Positions 1 to 9,197 of a stretch of DNA of 64,000 nucleotides are shown piece after piece; positions within the stretch are counted from its first letter, which is position 1; each line of letters opens with the position of its first letter. The stretch is from Staphylococcus argensis (lineage in GTDB: Bacteria > Bacillota > Bacilli > Staphylococcales > Staphylococcaceae): positions 503,642 through 567,641 of the forward strand of contig NZ_PPPX01000001.1 of assembly GCF_002902305.1 (NCBI RefSeq), given 5' to 3'. The translations under genes were made by a program, and so were the position numbers. The notes beneath the pieces are model-generated. The model searched no databases. It was not told where the DNA came from and saw only the letters and a list, made by a program, of their open reading frames with translations.

Positions 1-1115
1 ACTACAATGCTAATGATAGTGAATAATAAACCGAGCTTAACGAGTAAGCGATTCTCTCTTTGCTCTAGTGTTTTTAACAAATTATCAATTTTTGTATTCA
101 ACTCTTCACGAAGTGAGTCAAAATCAGCTTTCATCTCTTTTTTGAAGTCATTCATTTCTTCACGAAGCGAGTCGAAGTCAGCTTTCATCTGTTTTTTGAA
201 ATCATTCATTTCTTCACGAAGCGAGTCGAAATCAGCTTTCATCTCTTTTTTGAAATCGTTCATTTCTTCACGAAGCGAATCGAAATCAGCCTTCATTTCT
301 TTTCTGAAATCTTTCATATCTTCTCGAAGTAAATTGAATTCATCCTTCATCTCACTTTTGAATTGAGTCATTTCATTTTTATGCGCTTCGAAATCATTTT
401 TCATTTCGTTTCTGAAATAATTAAAATCATCTTTCATTTCATTGCGAGTTTGTTCGAATTTCTTCTCCATATCATTTTTGAAACGATCATATTCTTCTTT
501 TCTTTCATTGTTGAAGTGAGTGAATTGTTCTTCCATATAGCTTTTAAAGGACGCGAAATCAGATTTGTTCTCCTTTTTAAACTGAGCATACTCAGCCTTC
601 ATTTCTTGCTTAAATTCGGAGTATTTGTTTTCCATTCCATCTTTAAACTTATCGAAATTTAAGTTTAACTCAGATTTAAATGCTTTATTGTCCTCTTTCG
701 TATCTTTAACGAAATCCTTATACTCTTGCTTTAACTCGCGTCTCAGTTTATCATTCGCTTCCGTTTGTAATTCGTAAAAGTGCTGATTGTCTTGTCTCAT
801 GACAGTCATTTCTGATTGGACATGCTCTAATGCGTGTTGTTGATTCTCTTGTAATTGGTTGAGCGTCTTCTTAGTAAAGTCTTCATACGCTTGTAAATGC
901 TGAAGCGATTGTTGATGCGTTGAAATATTGCTTTCAAGAGCTGCGTGCTTCCTATCCAATTTCTGCTTATGTTTATAGAATTCTGCTTTAGTTAAGTAAT
1001 TTGTCATGTTCTCATCTCCTAGATGTCTTTGGTAGTGGTAGGCGAGCGGTGCTTGAGGTTGCTTTAACATGAGTTTGAGTTCAGAAGGTTGGTATAAATG
1101 CGAACGAGAGCTCAT
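1..1115 (-). CDS. Long coiled-coil protein with C-terminal membrane segment (3' end outside window)
   Basis: I do not recognise this gene. It reads open for 371 codons to the window edge. The start at 1115 has an ideal Shine-Dalgarno (AAAGGAGA, about 6 nt away); an in-frame ATG at 1007, also with AGGAGA upstream, is an alternative. After a short N-terminal segment nearly the whole protein is charged alpha-helical rod built on a degenerate FKxEMKxDF pattern. Four near-identical 18-residue units (DFDSLREEMNDFKKEMKA) occur close to the visible C-terminus. The last visible residues (LLVKLGLLFTIISIVV) are hydrophobic and look like a membrane anchor. The rod would then face the cytoplasm (no signal peptide). 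It has its own promoter at 1219-1247 and is divergent from a holin/endolysin pair. Function unknown; a tail-anchored structural or sensor rod is only inference. Confidence 0.8.
   Translation of the reverse strand, partial: MSSRSHLYQPSELKLMLKQPQAPLAYHYQRHLGDENMTNYLTKAEFYKHKQKLDRKHAALESNISTHQQSLQHLQAYEDFTKKTLNQLQENQQHALEHVQSEMTVMRQDNQHFYELQTEANDKLRRELKQEYKDFVKDTKEDNKAFKSELNLNFDKFKDGMENKYSEFKQEMKAEYAQFKKENKSDFASFKSYMEEQFTHFNNERKEEYDRFKNDMEKKFEQTRNEMKDDFNYFRNEMKNDFEAHKNEMTQFKSEMKDEFNLLREDMKDFRKEMKADFDSLREEMNDFKKEMKADFDSLREEMNDFKKQMKADFDSLREEMNDFKKEMKADFDSLREELNTKIDNLLKTLEQRENRLLVKLGLLFTIISIV
103..318 (-). repeat. Four tandem 54-bp coding repeats
   Basis: Units start at 103, 157, 211 and 265 on the plus strand and are contiguous with no spacers. 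They differ by a few bases each, and the last (265-318) is the most diverged. Each encodes one 18-residue coiled-coil unit of the surrounding minus-strand protein, so copy number can change without breaking the frame. Confidence 0.9.
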
Positions 1116-1218
1116 TGATGTCTCCTTTATCTTAGGTTGTCGTATGGTAACAGTTACAAATGAGGGTTGAATATAAGGAGAAGACGACGAACGCGCCTTT
1201 GTTTTCATTGTTAAAGTT

Positions 1219-1247
1219 ATTATATAGCAAAACACCTCTCCACTCAA
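1219..1247 (-). promoter_or_regulatory. Sigma-A promoter of the coiled-coil gene
   Basis: On the minus strand TTGAGT (1247-1242) and TATAAT (1224-1219) are separated by exactly 17 nt, about 100 nt upstream of the start at 1115. A near-perfect inverted repeat, ATTAGAAT-aat-ATTCTAAT at 1261-1279, lies just upstream of the -35 and may be a regulator site. The remaining bases up to 1422 hold only the ribosome binding site of the holin gene. Confidence 0.65.
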
Positions 1248-1260
1248 TTGAAAATATAAC

Positions 1261-1279
1261 ATTAGAATAATATTCTAAT
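1261..1279. promoter_or_regulatory. Inverted repeat, possible operator
   Basis: Arms of 8 bp (ATTAGAAT / ATTCTAAT) with a 3-bp centre lie between two divergent genes, directly upstream of the -35 of the minus-strand promoter. The spacing (7-3-7 or 8-3-8) does not fit Fur or PerR boxes (7-1-7). The regulator is unknown. Confidence 0.4.
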
Positions 1280-1422
1280 TAATTCTACTCATCAGCGAGA
1301 AAAGCTTAAATTTTACTACTCCAATTTAAACTCCAAGTCTTCGATTCTAATTGTTTTAACCTCCAATACCTTTATTTTCGATATTTAGTTTGAATCAATG
1401 TTGAAAGGAGGTTGAAATCACG

Positions 1423-1821
1423 ATGGACTATTTAACGCTATCTACTGTACATGGCGCTTCTCTCTTCTACTCAGGCAATTGGCTGCTGATTAACGCGTTG
1501 ATATTACTCATGATTACAGATGTGATTACGGGTTTATTGAAAGCTTTTTGTAAAGGTCAATTGTGGAGTAAAAGTGCACTGAATGGTTATATGCGAAAGA
1601 TCGGTTATTTATGTGTCATCCTAGCAGGCAACCTTATAGATGTAATCTTTCAAATGCATGGGATGTTTATTAATAGTTTTGTTCTATTTTACATCGTAGG
1701 TGAGTTAACGAGTGTACTAGAGAATGCTATAGCTATGGGCATCCCGGTTCCTAAACAATTGAGCGACAAATTAATGATGTACAACAAAGGAGACGTGAAA
1801 CATGACGAAGATACTCATTGA
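1423..1821 (+). CDS. Phage-type holin (toxin secretion/phage lysis holin family)
   Basis: The product is a 132-residue membrane protein with about three hydrophobic segments (roughly residues 20-42, 60-78 and 84-102). It has the DxxTGLLKA stretch after the first segment and a GxxxGKxG-like basic loop (WSKSALNGYMRKIGYL) that I associate with the phage_holin_4 / Cp-1-type holin family. Holins open the membrane so that an endolysin can reach the wall. AAAGGAGG precedes the ATG. The 3' end overlaps the amidase gene by 20 bp, and that gene's ribosome binding site (AAAGGAG) lies inside this gene, so the two are almost certainly translated together. No other phage gene is visible to the right. Confidence 0.8.
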   Translation: MDYLTLSTVHGASLFYSGNWLLINALILLMITDVITGLLKAFCKGQLWSKSALNGYMRKIGYLCVILAGNLIDVIFQMHGMFINSFVLFYIVGELTSVLENAIAMGIPVPKQLSDKLMMYNKGDVKHDEDTH

Positions 1822-2374
1822 TTACTGGAATAATGTTCCTGTTTATCGACAACTGTTACCTCTAGGAACACGGCGATGTGGAGCCAGATTAACTACGGGT
1901 AGACCGATATTTGCAGTCTTTCACGATACGGGCAATATAGACAGTACAGCTCAGAATAATGTTGATTACTACACGCGTACGTACAATATACCTTGGGAAA
2001 GGACCTCTTCAGCGCATATATTTGTGGACGATGTAGAAGCTATCGTCTGTATACCTATAGACGAGAAAGCTTGGCATGTGATGTATAACACGGTGACGGA
2101 TAATTTATGGTATGGCATCGATGCGAATGATGGCGCGTTTGGTCTAGAAGCGTGCTATTTCTCTGATCGACAACGCTCTTTAAAATCGTTGGACAATGCT
2201 TGTCGTGTCATGGCAGCGTTGTGTCAGTCGTGGGGAATCAATCACTGGAACCAAATGCCAGGACATCAAGAGATACAGAGTGACAAACGAGATCCGGGTA
2301 ATCTCTTAGCAGCGTGTGGTTATGCACGTGAGGATATGGCTCGCATTGATCAACTCGTAGCACGTTATATGTAA
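1802..2374 (+). CDS. N-acetylmuramoyl-L-alanine amidase, endolysin-like (Amidase_2)
   Basis: The product is a 190-residue single-domain Amidase_2 (PGRP-type) enzyme predicted to cut the amide bond between MurNAc and the stem peptide. Probable zinc ligands are His41 (FHDTGN), His155 (GHQEI) and Asp164 (KRDPGN); the AWH motif at 90-92 and Glu116 fit the family. There is no signal peptide, no CHAP domain and no SH3b cell-wall-binding domain, unlike typical staphylococcal phage endolysins, which are usually 450-500 residues. It relies on the overlapping holin for export if it acts as an endolysin. It is followed directly by a housekeeping acetyltransferase gene, so the cassette ends here. Confidence 0.85.
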   Translation: MTKILIDYWNNVPVYRQLLPLGTRRCGARLTTGRPIFAVFHDTGNIDSTAQNNVDYYTRTYNIPWERTSSAHIFVDDVEAIVCIPIDEKAWHVMYNTVTDNLWYGIDANDGAFGLEACYFSDRQRSLKSLDNACRVMAALCQSWGINHWNQMPGHQEIQSDKRDPGNLLAACGYAREDMARIDQLVARYM

Positions 2375-2481
2375 TTGAAACTTCTGCATAGGACATCATC
2401 CTAGGTATATAATTATGTTTATTTAGTAAAATATTATATAATATAAAAGACTAACAAATAACAATTTAGGAGTTTGAAATT

Positions 2482-3069
2482 ATGATTAGAAAAGCGCAAC
2501 CTGAAGATACTGAACAGCTCGCACGTTTAAGTTATATCATTTGGGAAGGGCTTGAAACAGATTTAGTTCGTCATATCGAGCGTACACGTTTATTAGATGT
2601 GATTGAACGTAGTATGACAGATGTGAAATATCGAGGTCACATTGATAATATATGGGTTTATTTAATTGAAGGCCAAGTAGCTGGATGTTTGATTGCTTAT
2701 CCGGGTAAAGATGAGATGGAACTTGAGAAAGCGTGGTTAGAGTTAGATCTAGACGCGGACATTCGATCATATGGTTTGCCGATGCCGACGAAAGAAGCGA
2801 AAGACGATGAGTGGTATATCGAAACTGTAGCTACGTTTCCTGAATATCGAGGACGCGGTGTTGCCACAGCGTTGTTTAGACATGTGATAGGTCAGCATCC
2901 TGATTATCAATGGAGTTTGAACTGCGATGTGGATAATACAGGAGCGTTGAGCTTGTATCACAAACTTGGTTTCGAATCAGCAGGTACGATCGATCTTTAT
3001 GGTCACGAACATTACCACATGGTGTTATCTGATGTAGCACGCGAACGTTATCGCTCTAATCATTCGTAA
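2482..3069 (+). CDS. GNAT family N-acetyltransferase
   Basis: The product is a 195-residue GNAT protein. The acetyl-CoA pyrophosphate-binding motif A is clear in the second half (ETVATFPEYRGRGVATALF, RGRGVA being the Q/RxxGxG/A element), followed by the motif B region (NTGALSLYHKLGFESAG). The start has TTAGGAG about 9 nt upstream, and an AT-rich -10 (TATAAT) lies in the preceding gap. It is monocistronic and convergent with menA, with which it shares the terminator at 3146-3182. The substrate cannot be deduced from sequence. Confidence 0.85.
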   Translation: MIRKAQPEDTEQLARLSYIIWEGLETDLVRHIERTRLLDVIERSMTDVKYRGHIDNIWVYLIEGQVAGCLIAYPGKDEMELEKAWLELDLDADIRSYGLPMPTKEAKDDEWYIETVATFPEYRGRGVATALFRHVIGQHPDYQWSLNCDVDNTGALSLYHKLGFESAGTIDLYGHEHYHMVLSDVARERYRSNHS

Positions 3070-3145
3070 AAGGTAAGACGTAAAACGTAACTTTTAGCAA
3101 GAACGATACAACATAAGACTCAACATCATAAGATGACATAAGAAT

Positions 3146-3182
3146 AGCCCCAACAAAGCGCGTTGAATACTTTGTTGGGGCT
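3146..3182. terminator. Bidirectional intrinsic terminator between GNAT gene and menA
   Basis: Perfect 13-bp stem, AGCCCCAACAAAG (3146-3158) pairing with CTTTGTTGGGGCT (3170-3182), with an 11-nt loop. It lies between two convergent genes. Confidence 0.85.
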
Positions 3183-3218
3183 CCATATTGGATCCTTTTA
3201 TAAGGGAGATCTTATCTC

Positions 3219-4157
3219 TTAAATAACGCCAGCAAGACCACTAAGATAAATACCTAGCGCGTAAAGGATACCAAAGATTGTATTCGTTTTTCCTGTAGCT
3301 GCCATTGCAGGCATCATAGTTTGTGGTGTATCATTCTTCTTGAAACGTCGAACTGCTTTAATTGGCATATTAAATGATAACAGTACGAGTAAATAGAATA
3401 GTGATGCACCTGGATGGAAGATGATGAGTCCGATTACAAATAAATATGCGACAATATATAAGAGACCCATTAAGCGTACGGAATTATTTTTACCTAATAA
3501 GATAGGTAACGTCTTACGGCCGCTTTCTTTGTCTTTCACACGGTCACGAATATTGTTCGCCATATTGATCAAACCAATCGTAATCACTATTGGAATACTA
3601 ATCCAGAACGCATACCATTGTAAGTTGCCTGTTTGGATAAAGAAAGCGATGAGTATAATCACCATGCCCATAAACACGCCAGAGAATAACTCGCCAAACG
3701 GAGTCCATGAAATCGGCATTGGACCGCCCGTGTACAGGTAACCTACAGCCATACATACTAAACCAACTGGTAGAATCCAGAATGAGCTTGCTACAGCGAG
3801 GAAGATGCCTAGTAGTGCCGCGATGATATAGAATGCAATAGCGAGATTGAGCACGAGTTTAGGGCTCATCCCATTGCGTACAATTGCACCACCAATCCCT
3901 ACGGAAGTATGGTCATCTAGGCCTTTCTTGAAATCATAATACTCATTAAACATATTGGTAGCAGCTTGTATTAAGAGACAAGCGATGAGCATCGCTAAGA
4001 AGAGACTGAACTTCAGATGGTCTTCGCTACCTGTCATAAAGAGTTTAGCCGTTGCGGTTCCAACTAATACCGGAACGATGGCTGCTGTAAGTGTATGGGG
4101 TCTCATTAATTGCCAATACTTTCGGACAGTAGAATATTGTTGATATTGAGAAGCCAT
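3219..4157 (-). CDS. menA: 1,4-dihydroxy-2-naphthoate polyprenyltransferase MenA
   Basis: This membrane enzyme attaches the polyprenyl tail to 1,4-dihydroxy-2-naphthoate to give demethylmenaquinone. The 312-residue UbiA-superfamily protein has about eight or nine hydrophobic segments. The first Asp-rich motif is in NEYYDFKKGLDDH and the second in NNIRDRVKDKESGRKTL; both bind the Mg-prenyl diphosphate. Length is usual for MenA. AAGAGGTATG precedes the start. It is divergent from menF across a 180-bp gap, so both halves of menaquinone synthesis are linked here; the quinone is used by the qox and cyd oxidases encoded further right. Confidence 0.95.
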   Translation of the reverse strand: MASQYQQYSTVRKYWQLMRPHTLTAAIVPVLVGTATAKLFMTGSEDHLKFSLFLAMLIACLLIQAATNMFNEYYDFKKGLDDHTSVGIGGAIVRNGMSPKLVLNLAIAFYIIAALLGIFLAVASSFWILPVGLVCMAVGYLYTGGPMPISWTPFGELFSGVFMGMVIILIAFFIQTGNLQWYAFWISIPIVITIGLINMANNIRDRVKDKESGRKTLPILLGKNNSVRLMGLLYIVAYLFVIGLIIFHPGASLFYLLVLLSFNMPIKAVRRFKKNDTPQTMMPAMAATGKTNTIFGILYALGIYLSGLAGVI

Positions 4158-4302
4158 TCATATCATACCTCTTATTCGTATATTAATTTTTATGAATCAA
4201 ATTAATTTTAATAGAAGTTGTAAAAGAGGTCAAATGGCGAATTATTGTTTGTATTGATTTAAGCAATAATAAATACACAGTTTCTGAAAGATGGTACAAT
4301 AT

Positions 4303-4308
4303 TATAAT
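4303..4308 (+). promoter_or_regulatory. Probable -10 of the menFDHB operon
   Basis: TATAAT lies 32 nt upstream of the chosen menF start. The -35 at the expected distance (GTTTCT) is poor, so only the -10 is called. Confidence 0.4.
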
Positions 4309-4340
4309 GAATAAATTTTGTATTGAAAGAAGTGACATGC

Positions 4341-5693
4341 ATGACTATTGAGGTCAGGGAAGATGAAATCATAGAACGTGTTTATAAAAGTAATCATGAT
4401 TTCGTTTCTGTAGAAGCGAAGATTGACCGCGAATTAAATCTTGTAGAACTCTTTCAACTGACTGAAGATGAAGCGGGCAATCGGTTCTACTTTAAAAAGA
4501 ATAATAATCAAATGTCTTTTTTTGGTTTTAACGCACTTAAAAGATATAAAAATGACTTTGAAAATAAACAATCCATCTTCCGTGAATGGGAAAAAGACAA
4601 AGAGCGAATCGATTGCATTCATCCTCATTCTGCTAAACATCACTTAAAAATATGTGGAGGCTTTCAATTCTCAGCACATAAGTCAGGAGATGAATGGCGC
4701 CAATTTGGCATCAATCATTTTATCTTACCTGAAATATTGAGCACGATGGAAGACGGTGTCACATATGTCACGTATACAGTTCCACGGGAAGAATTTGATA
4801 TAGAGCGTTTCAAAGCCATCGTTCAACATCTGACAGAACGTCCTGAATCCTCAATCGAACCACCGAAAGATATCACACGCATAGAAGATATATTCAAGGA
4901 TGAATGGCGTGATCTCGTTGCACAAACAGTAGAGGAACTTGATGAAACGAAGAAGATTGTGCTCGCACGTAGAAGGTTGATTCAATTTGAACAGCCGATT
5001 TCAGTGCCGTACTTATTACAACGCGCATTAACTGGGGAACAGAATAGTTATCTCTTTGTGCTTGAGTCTGAAGAGAGCATCTTCTTCTCTCAAACACCAG
5101 AGCAACTCATCGAAGTTGAAGATAACGTGCTTTCTACTAAAGCGGTGGCTGGAACGATACGTCGTACACATGACGAACAACTTGATGAGAAGAACATTCA
5201 GGCCTTTTTAAATGATCCGAAGAACTTGAATGAGCATCAATTTGTAGTGGATAGTATTCTGCAAGATATTGAGGATTACGTGACAGAAGTGGATTACAAT
5301 CGTAAGCCTGAAATATTAACGAACGATCATCTCTATCATCTCTATACACAAATTAAGGCGTCACTGAAAGAGAATGCCTATATTAAATTATTAGATAGAT
5401 TGCATCCTACGCCTGCATTGGGCGGTTATCCTAAGGAAGAAGCTGTTAACTATATTGAACGTTATGAATTTGGAACACGTGGACTTTATGGCGCTCCAGT
5501 AGGTTATATCGATATGGATGATGACTGTGAGTTTATCGTTGCGATAAGATCAATGTTACTTAAACAGTACCAAGCAATTCTATTTGCCGGTTGTGGAATT
5601 GTTTGTAATTCTGATCCAGATGCAGAAGTAGCTGAGACTTCAGTGAAATTTAAACCGATGATGAAAGCATTAGGAGTAGAAGTTAATGACTAA
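4341..5693 (+). CDS. menF: Isochorismate synthase MenF
   Basis: This enzyme converts chorismate to isochorismate, the first committed step of menaquinone synthesis. The C-terminal half carries the chorismate-binding domain: [28 protein letters not shown] core, [19 protein letters not shown] and the final FAGCGIV with [10 protein letters not shown]. The ATG at 4341 was chosen because AAGAAGTGA lies just upstream and the family begins there; the frame extends to a TTG at 4323, which has no ribosome binding site. This gives 450 residues, usual for staphylococcal MenF. The last 8 bp overlap menD, as expected for translational coupling in a men operon. Confidence 0.93.
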   Translation: MTIEVREDEIIERVYKSNHDFVSVEAKIDRELNLVELFQLTEDEAGNRFYFKKNNNQMSFFGFNALKRYKNDFENKQSIFREWEKDKERIDCIHPHSAKHHLKICGGFQFSAHKSGDEWRQFGINHFILPEILSTMEDGVTYVTYTVPREEFDIERFKAIVQHLTERPESSIEPPKDITRIEDIFKDEWRDLVAQTVEELDETKKIVLARRRLIQFEQPISVPYLLQRALTGEQNSYLFVLESEESIFFSQTPEQLIEVEDNVLSTKAVAGTIRRTHDEQLDEKNIQAFLNDPKNLNEHQFVVDSILQDIEDYVTEVDYNRKPEILTNDHLYHLYTQIKASLKENAYIKLLDRLHPTPALGGYPKEEAVNYIERYEFGTRGLYGAPVGYIDMDDDCEFIVAIRSMLLKQYQAILFAGCGIVCNSDPDAEVAETSVKFKPMMKALGVEVND

Positions 5694-7365
5694 ACACAAG
5701 GAAGCTTTAACGAAACAAGTATACCAGCTCGCCTCTGAACTTTATGCTTATGGTATTCATGAGGTGGTTATCAGTCCAGGATCTCGTTCTACACCATTAG
5801 CGATTGCCTTTGCAGCGCATCCGGATATAAAGATTTGGGTGCATCCTGATGAGCGCAGTGCGGCATTCTTCGCTTTAGGCTTGATGAAAGGGAGCGAACG
5901 ACCCGTTGCTATTCTGTGTACTTCAGGTACAGCTGCAGCAAACTATACGCCTGCAATAGCAGAGTCTCAGATTAGTCGACTACCCCTTGTAGTGTTGACG
6001 AGTGACCGTCCTCATGAGTTGAGAGGTATTGGCGCGCCTCAAGCGATTAATCAGGGACGTATGTTTGAGAATTATGTCCATTATCAATTTGACTTTCCTA
6101 TTGCTGATGGGCATTATCCTGAAGCGATGGCGCAAACGATTCAATTTCAATTGCAGAAAGCAAGTCAGCATTTATATGGTCCTCATCGTGGCCCTATACA
6201 TTTTAACTTGCCATTCAGAGAGCCGTTAACGCCGGATTTAAGTAACTTAGACTTGCTTACTTCAGAGACCTATGCGATTCCGCATTATCAAAAAACAGCT
6301 TCGATGGATCATATTCAATCCAGCTTAGACAAGGACAAAGGTTTGATTGTGGTAGGAGATATGCAACATCAAGATGTGTCACAAATACTCAAGTTTGCCA
6401 CGATACATGATTTACCCATCCTCGCTGATCCATTGAGCCAGCTACGTCAAAGTCAACATCCTAATGTTATTACGACTTATGACTTGCTATTCAGAGCAGG
6501 TTTACAAGTAGAGCCAGACTTTATTATTCGAGTGGGCAAACCCGTCGTCTCTAAAGTGATTAATCAATGGCTCGGACGTACTGAAGCATATCAAATTCTA
6601 GTACAGAATAATGATCAACCTGATGCTTATCCAGTTGCACCGCATATTTCTTATGAGATGTCGGCGAATGACTTCTTCAGACAAATCATGGAGCTCGAGC
6701 CTACGAAGCGTCATAACTGGTTAAGTCACTGGCAGTCATTAGAGAAACGTGCAAGAGTCGAGCTTCAAGATTATATTGAACACGCTTCCGACGAATCAGC
6801 TTATGTCGCTCGTCTTTTAGAGAAACTCACTGCTGAAGATACGTTGTTTGTGAGTAATAGTATGCCGATTCGTGACGTTGACAACTTAGCTACAGATTGT
6901 GCAGCGATGATTTATGCGAATAGAGGCGCAAATGGTATTGACGGCGTTGTTTCTACTGCACTAGGTATGGCAGTACATAGAAAGACGACGCTCCTGATTG
7001 GCGACCTTGCGTTCTATCATGATATGAACGGTTTATTGATGGCTAAAATGCATGATATTCATCTTAATATCGTTATCTTGAATAACGATGGTGGAGGTAT
7101 CTTCTCTTACTTGCCACAGAAACAATCTGCAAGTGATTATTTCGAACAGCTCTTTGGTACACCAACAGGTTTAGACTTCGAGCATACTGCCTTACTTTAT
7201 AACTTTACATTTGAGCGCTATGATGATTTACAATCATTTAAAGAAATGCAGTTGTCTGAGTTTGGTGGTCATATCTACGAAGTGATGACCGAACGTGATG
7301 ATAACCATCAACAACACCAAAATCTCTATCAGAAATTGAGTGATATGATTGATGTTGAATTATAA
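5686..7365 (+). CDS. menD: 2-succinyl-5-enolpyruvyl-6-hydroxy-3-cyclohexene-1-carboxylate synthase MenD
   Basis: This thiamine-diphosphate enzyme joins isochorismate and 2-oxoglutarate (SEPHCHC synthase). The N-terminal domain has the [14 protein letters not shown] and [14 protein letters not shown] motifs with the catalytic Glu, followed by [14 protein letters not shown]. The C-terminal ThDP-binding region has [12 protein letters not shown] and [12 protein letters not shown]. Length of 559 residues is usual. It overlaps menF by 8 bp and menH by a few bases, so translation is probably coupled along the operon. The cofactor thiamine diphosphate may be supplied by the TPP-riboswitch-controlled transporter at 45-48 kb. 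Confidence 0.96.
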   Translation: MTKHKEALTKQVYQLASELYAYGIHEVVISPGSRSTPLAIAFAAHPDIKIWVHPDERSAAFFALGLMKGSERPVAILCTSGTAAANYTPAIAESQISRLPLVVLTSDRPHELRGIGAPQAINQGRMFENYVHYQFDFPIADGHYPEAMAQTIQFQLQKASQHLYGPHRGPIHFNLPFREPLTPDLSNLDLLTSETYAIPHYQKTASMDHIQSSLDKDKGLIVVGDMQHQDVSQILKFATIHDLPILADPLSQLRQSQHPNVITTYDLLFRAGLQVEPDFIIRVGKPVVSKVINQWLGRTEAYQILVQNNDQPDAYPVAPHISYEMSANDFFRQIMELEPTKRHNWLSHWQSLEKRARVELQDYIEHASDESAYVARLLEKLTAEDTLFVSNSMPIRDVDNLATDCAAMIYANRGANGIDGVVSTALGMAVHRKTTLLIGDLAFYHDMNGLLMAKMHDIHLNIVILNNDGGGIFSYLPQKQSASDYFEQLFGTPTGLDFEHTALLYNFTFERYDDLQSFKEMQLSEFGGHIYEVMTERDDNHQQHQNLYQKLSDMIDVEL

Positions 7366-8149
7366 TTTTTATCCAGCAGAGCAACAGTCTGAGCAACTAC
7401 TTATTATGTTGCATGGGTTTATTAGCGATCAACGAACTTACCATCCACATTTAGATGCTTTGCGACAGCAGACGAACGTCTTACTCATTGACTTGCCAGG
7501 TCATGGGGAAGATCAGTCGAGTGAAGCAGAAACATGGGATTTTCCATTTATTTGTAATGCATTGGATGACGTGTTGAAACAATTTGATGACTATCAACTC
7601 TATTTACAGGGTTACTCTATGGGTGGTCGTGTCGCACTTTATTATGCAATATATGGTACAATGAAACTTAGCGGTTTAATACTTGAAAGCACTTTACCAG
7701 GCATAGAAGATGACGAACATAGAATTGAACGTCAGCGTGTAGATGACGCACGTGCGAAGGTATTAAATCTTGCTGGGATTGAAGTGTTTGTCAACGATTG
7801 GGAGAAACTCCCTCTTTTTCAAACGCAAAAGCAACTCCCTAAAGAAATGCAACGCGGGGTTAGAGATTTAAGACTCTCACAAACACCGAGTCGTCTTGCA
7901 AAAGCACTACGCGACTACGGCACAGGATATATGCCTAACCTCTGGCCTATGGTAGACCAGATTACTACGCCTACTTGCATTATCGTAGGGGAATTAGATC
8001 ATAAATTCTGTCGAATTGCAGAACGTTTGCAGCCTGCTCTTGCTAACGCAACCATGCATATAGTGGAAGAAGCGGGCCATACAATCAACGTGGAAAATAT
8101 AACGGAATTTGATAATATAGTATTAAGATTTATGAATGAGGAGGACTAA
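7352..8149 (+). CDS. menH: 2-succinyl-6-hydroxy-2,4-cyclohexadiene-1-carboxylate synthase MenH
   Basis: This alpha/beta-hydrolase-fold lyase releases pyruvate from SEPHCHC. The oxyanion stretch LHGFISD is near residue 22, the nucleophile Ser lies in GYSMGGR, the acid Asp in GELDHKF and the catalytic His in [10 protein letters not shown], matching the MenH pattern. The start is placed at the ATG 3 bp inside a possible TTG start at 7349; both overlap the end of menD. It is 265 residues long, which is normal. Its stop lies 1 nt upstream of the menB ATG, and the menB ribosome binding site is inside this gene. Confidence 0.9.
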   Translation: MLNYNFYPAEQQSEQLLIMLHGFISDQRTYHPHLDALRQQTNVLLIDLPGHGEDQSSEAETWDFPFICNALDDVLKQFDDYQLYLQGYSMGGRVALYYAIYGTMKLSGLILESTLPGIEDDEHRIERQRVDDARAKVLNLAGIEVFVNDWEKLPLFQTQKQLPKEMQRGVRDLRLSQTPSRLAKALRDYGTGYMPNLWPMVDQITTPTCIIVGELDHKFCRIAERLQPALANATMHIVEEAGHTINVENITEFDNIVLRFMNEED

Positions 8150-8150
8150 C

Positions 8151-8969
8151 ATGTCTAGACAGTGGGAAACGCTCAAAGAATATAGTGAGATTAAATATGA
8201 ATTCTATGAAGGTATTGCGAAGATTACGATTAACCGTCCTGAAGTACGTAACGCTTTCACACCTGATACAGTGCAACAAATGATTGATGCATTTAGTCGC
8301 GCTCGTGATGATGAACGTATTTCTGTCATCATCTTAACAGGTGAAGGCGACAAAGCGTTCTGTTCTGGCGGAGATCAGAAGAAACGTGGACACGGTGGTT
8401 ATGTAGGCGACGATCAAATCCCTCGTCTTAACGTACTCGATTTACAACGTCTCATCCGTGTTATTCCGAAACCTGTAATTGCGATGGTTCGCGGTTACGC
8501 TATCGGCGGCGGTAACGTCTTAAACGTAGTGTGTGACTTAACGATTGCTGCAGACAATGCTATCTTCGGACAAACAGGTCCTAAAGTGGGTTCATTTGAT
8601 GCAGGTTATGGTTCAGGTTACCTTGCACGTATCGTAGGTCATAAGAAAGCGCGTGAAATTTGGTACTTATGCCGTCAATACAATGCGCAAGAAGCATTAG
8701 ATATGGGCTTAGTTAACACTGTCGTTCCGCTTGATGAAGTGGAAGATGAAACTGTAAAATGGTGTCAACAAATCATGCAACATTCACCTACTGCACTTCG
8801 TTTCTTAAAAGCAGCGATGAATGCAGATACAGATGGTTTAGCAGGTTTACAACAGATGGCCGGAGATGCTACATTATTATACTACACAACTGATGAAGCG
8901 AAAGAAGGACGCGACGCTTTCAAAGAGAAACGTCAACCAGACTTTGATCAGTTCCCTAAATTCCCTTAA
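8151..8969 (+). CDS. menB: 1,4-dihydroxy-2-naphthoyl-CoA synthase MenB
   Basis: This crotonase-family enzyme closes the naphthoyl ring from O-succinylbenzoyl-CoA. It carries [16 protein letters not shown] and the oxyanion-hole [16 protein letters not shown], plus [16 protein letters not shown], all typical of MenB. The ATG at 8151 was chosen over the in-frame ATG at 8136 because the Shine-Dalgarno GAGGAGGA overlaps the earlier one; this gives 272 residues, as in other staphylococci. It is the last gene of menFDHB. menC and menE are not in the window. Confidence 0.96.
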   Translation: MSRQWETLKEYSEIKYEFYEGIAKITINRPEVRNAFTPDTVQQMIDAFSRARDDERISVIILTGEGDKAFCSGGDQKKRGHGGYVGDDQIPRLNVLDLQRLIRVIPKPVIAMVRGYAIGGGNVLNVVCDLTIAADNAIFGQTGPKVGSFDAGYGSGYLARIVGHKKAREIWYLCRQYNAQEALDMGLVNTVVPLDEVEDETVKWCQQIMQHSPTALRFLKAAMNADTDGLAGLQQMAGDATLLYYTTDEAKEGRDAFKEKRQPDFDQFPKFP

Positions 8970-8997
8970 TTCAAAGAATCAAGATAATGATGAAGAC

Positions 8998-9037
8998 AGC
9001 GGTTGAGTGTAAGACACATTCAATCGCTTTATTTTTA
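8998..9037 (+). terminator. Terminator of the men operon
   Basis: Stem AGCGGTTGAGTGT / ACACATTCAATCGCT with one or two mismatches and a short loop, followed by TTATTTTT. It lies 28 nt after the menB stop. Confidence 0.75.
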
Positions 9038-9145
9038 TAACTCTATACATGGATGTATTGTATTTATTGCTAACTGTTATATATACGATAAGTATAAAAA
9101 TATTAACACATTAGATATAAAATCTTATCATCTGATAATTAATGT

Positions 9146-9174
9146 TTGACAGATATTAATATTTAGAATATATT
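9146..9174 (+). promoter_or_regulatory. Promoter of the single-Cys MarR gene
   Basis: TTGACA at 9146-9151, 17-nt spacer, TATATT at 9169-9174. Directly upstream is the inverted repeat TTATCA-tc-TGATAA (9125-9138), a possible autoregulatory site. Confidence 0.65.
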
Positions 9175-9197
9175 ATAGTTGATGAGGTGAGTGTATT

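Noticed and set aside
103..318. Tandem 54-bp repeats considered as a CRISPR array.
   Set aside because: Units are contiguous with no unique spacers and encode an in-frame protein repeat.
7..662. Two plus-strand reading frames with Ser-rich repeats (7-366 and 363-662).
   Set aside because: They are the antisense shadow of the coiled-coil gene on the minus strand, which has promoter, ribosome binding site and helical composition; the plus frames have none.
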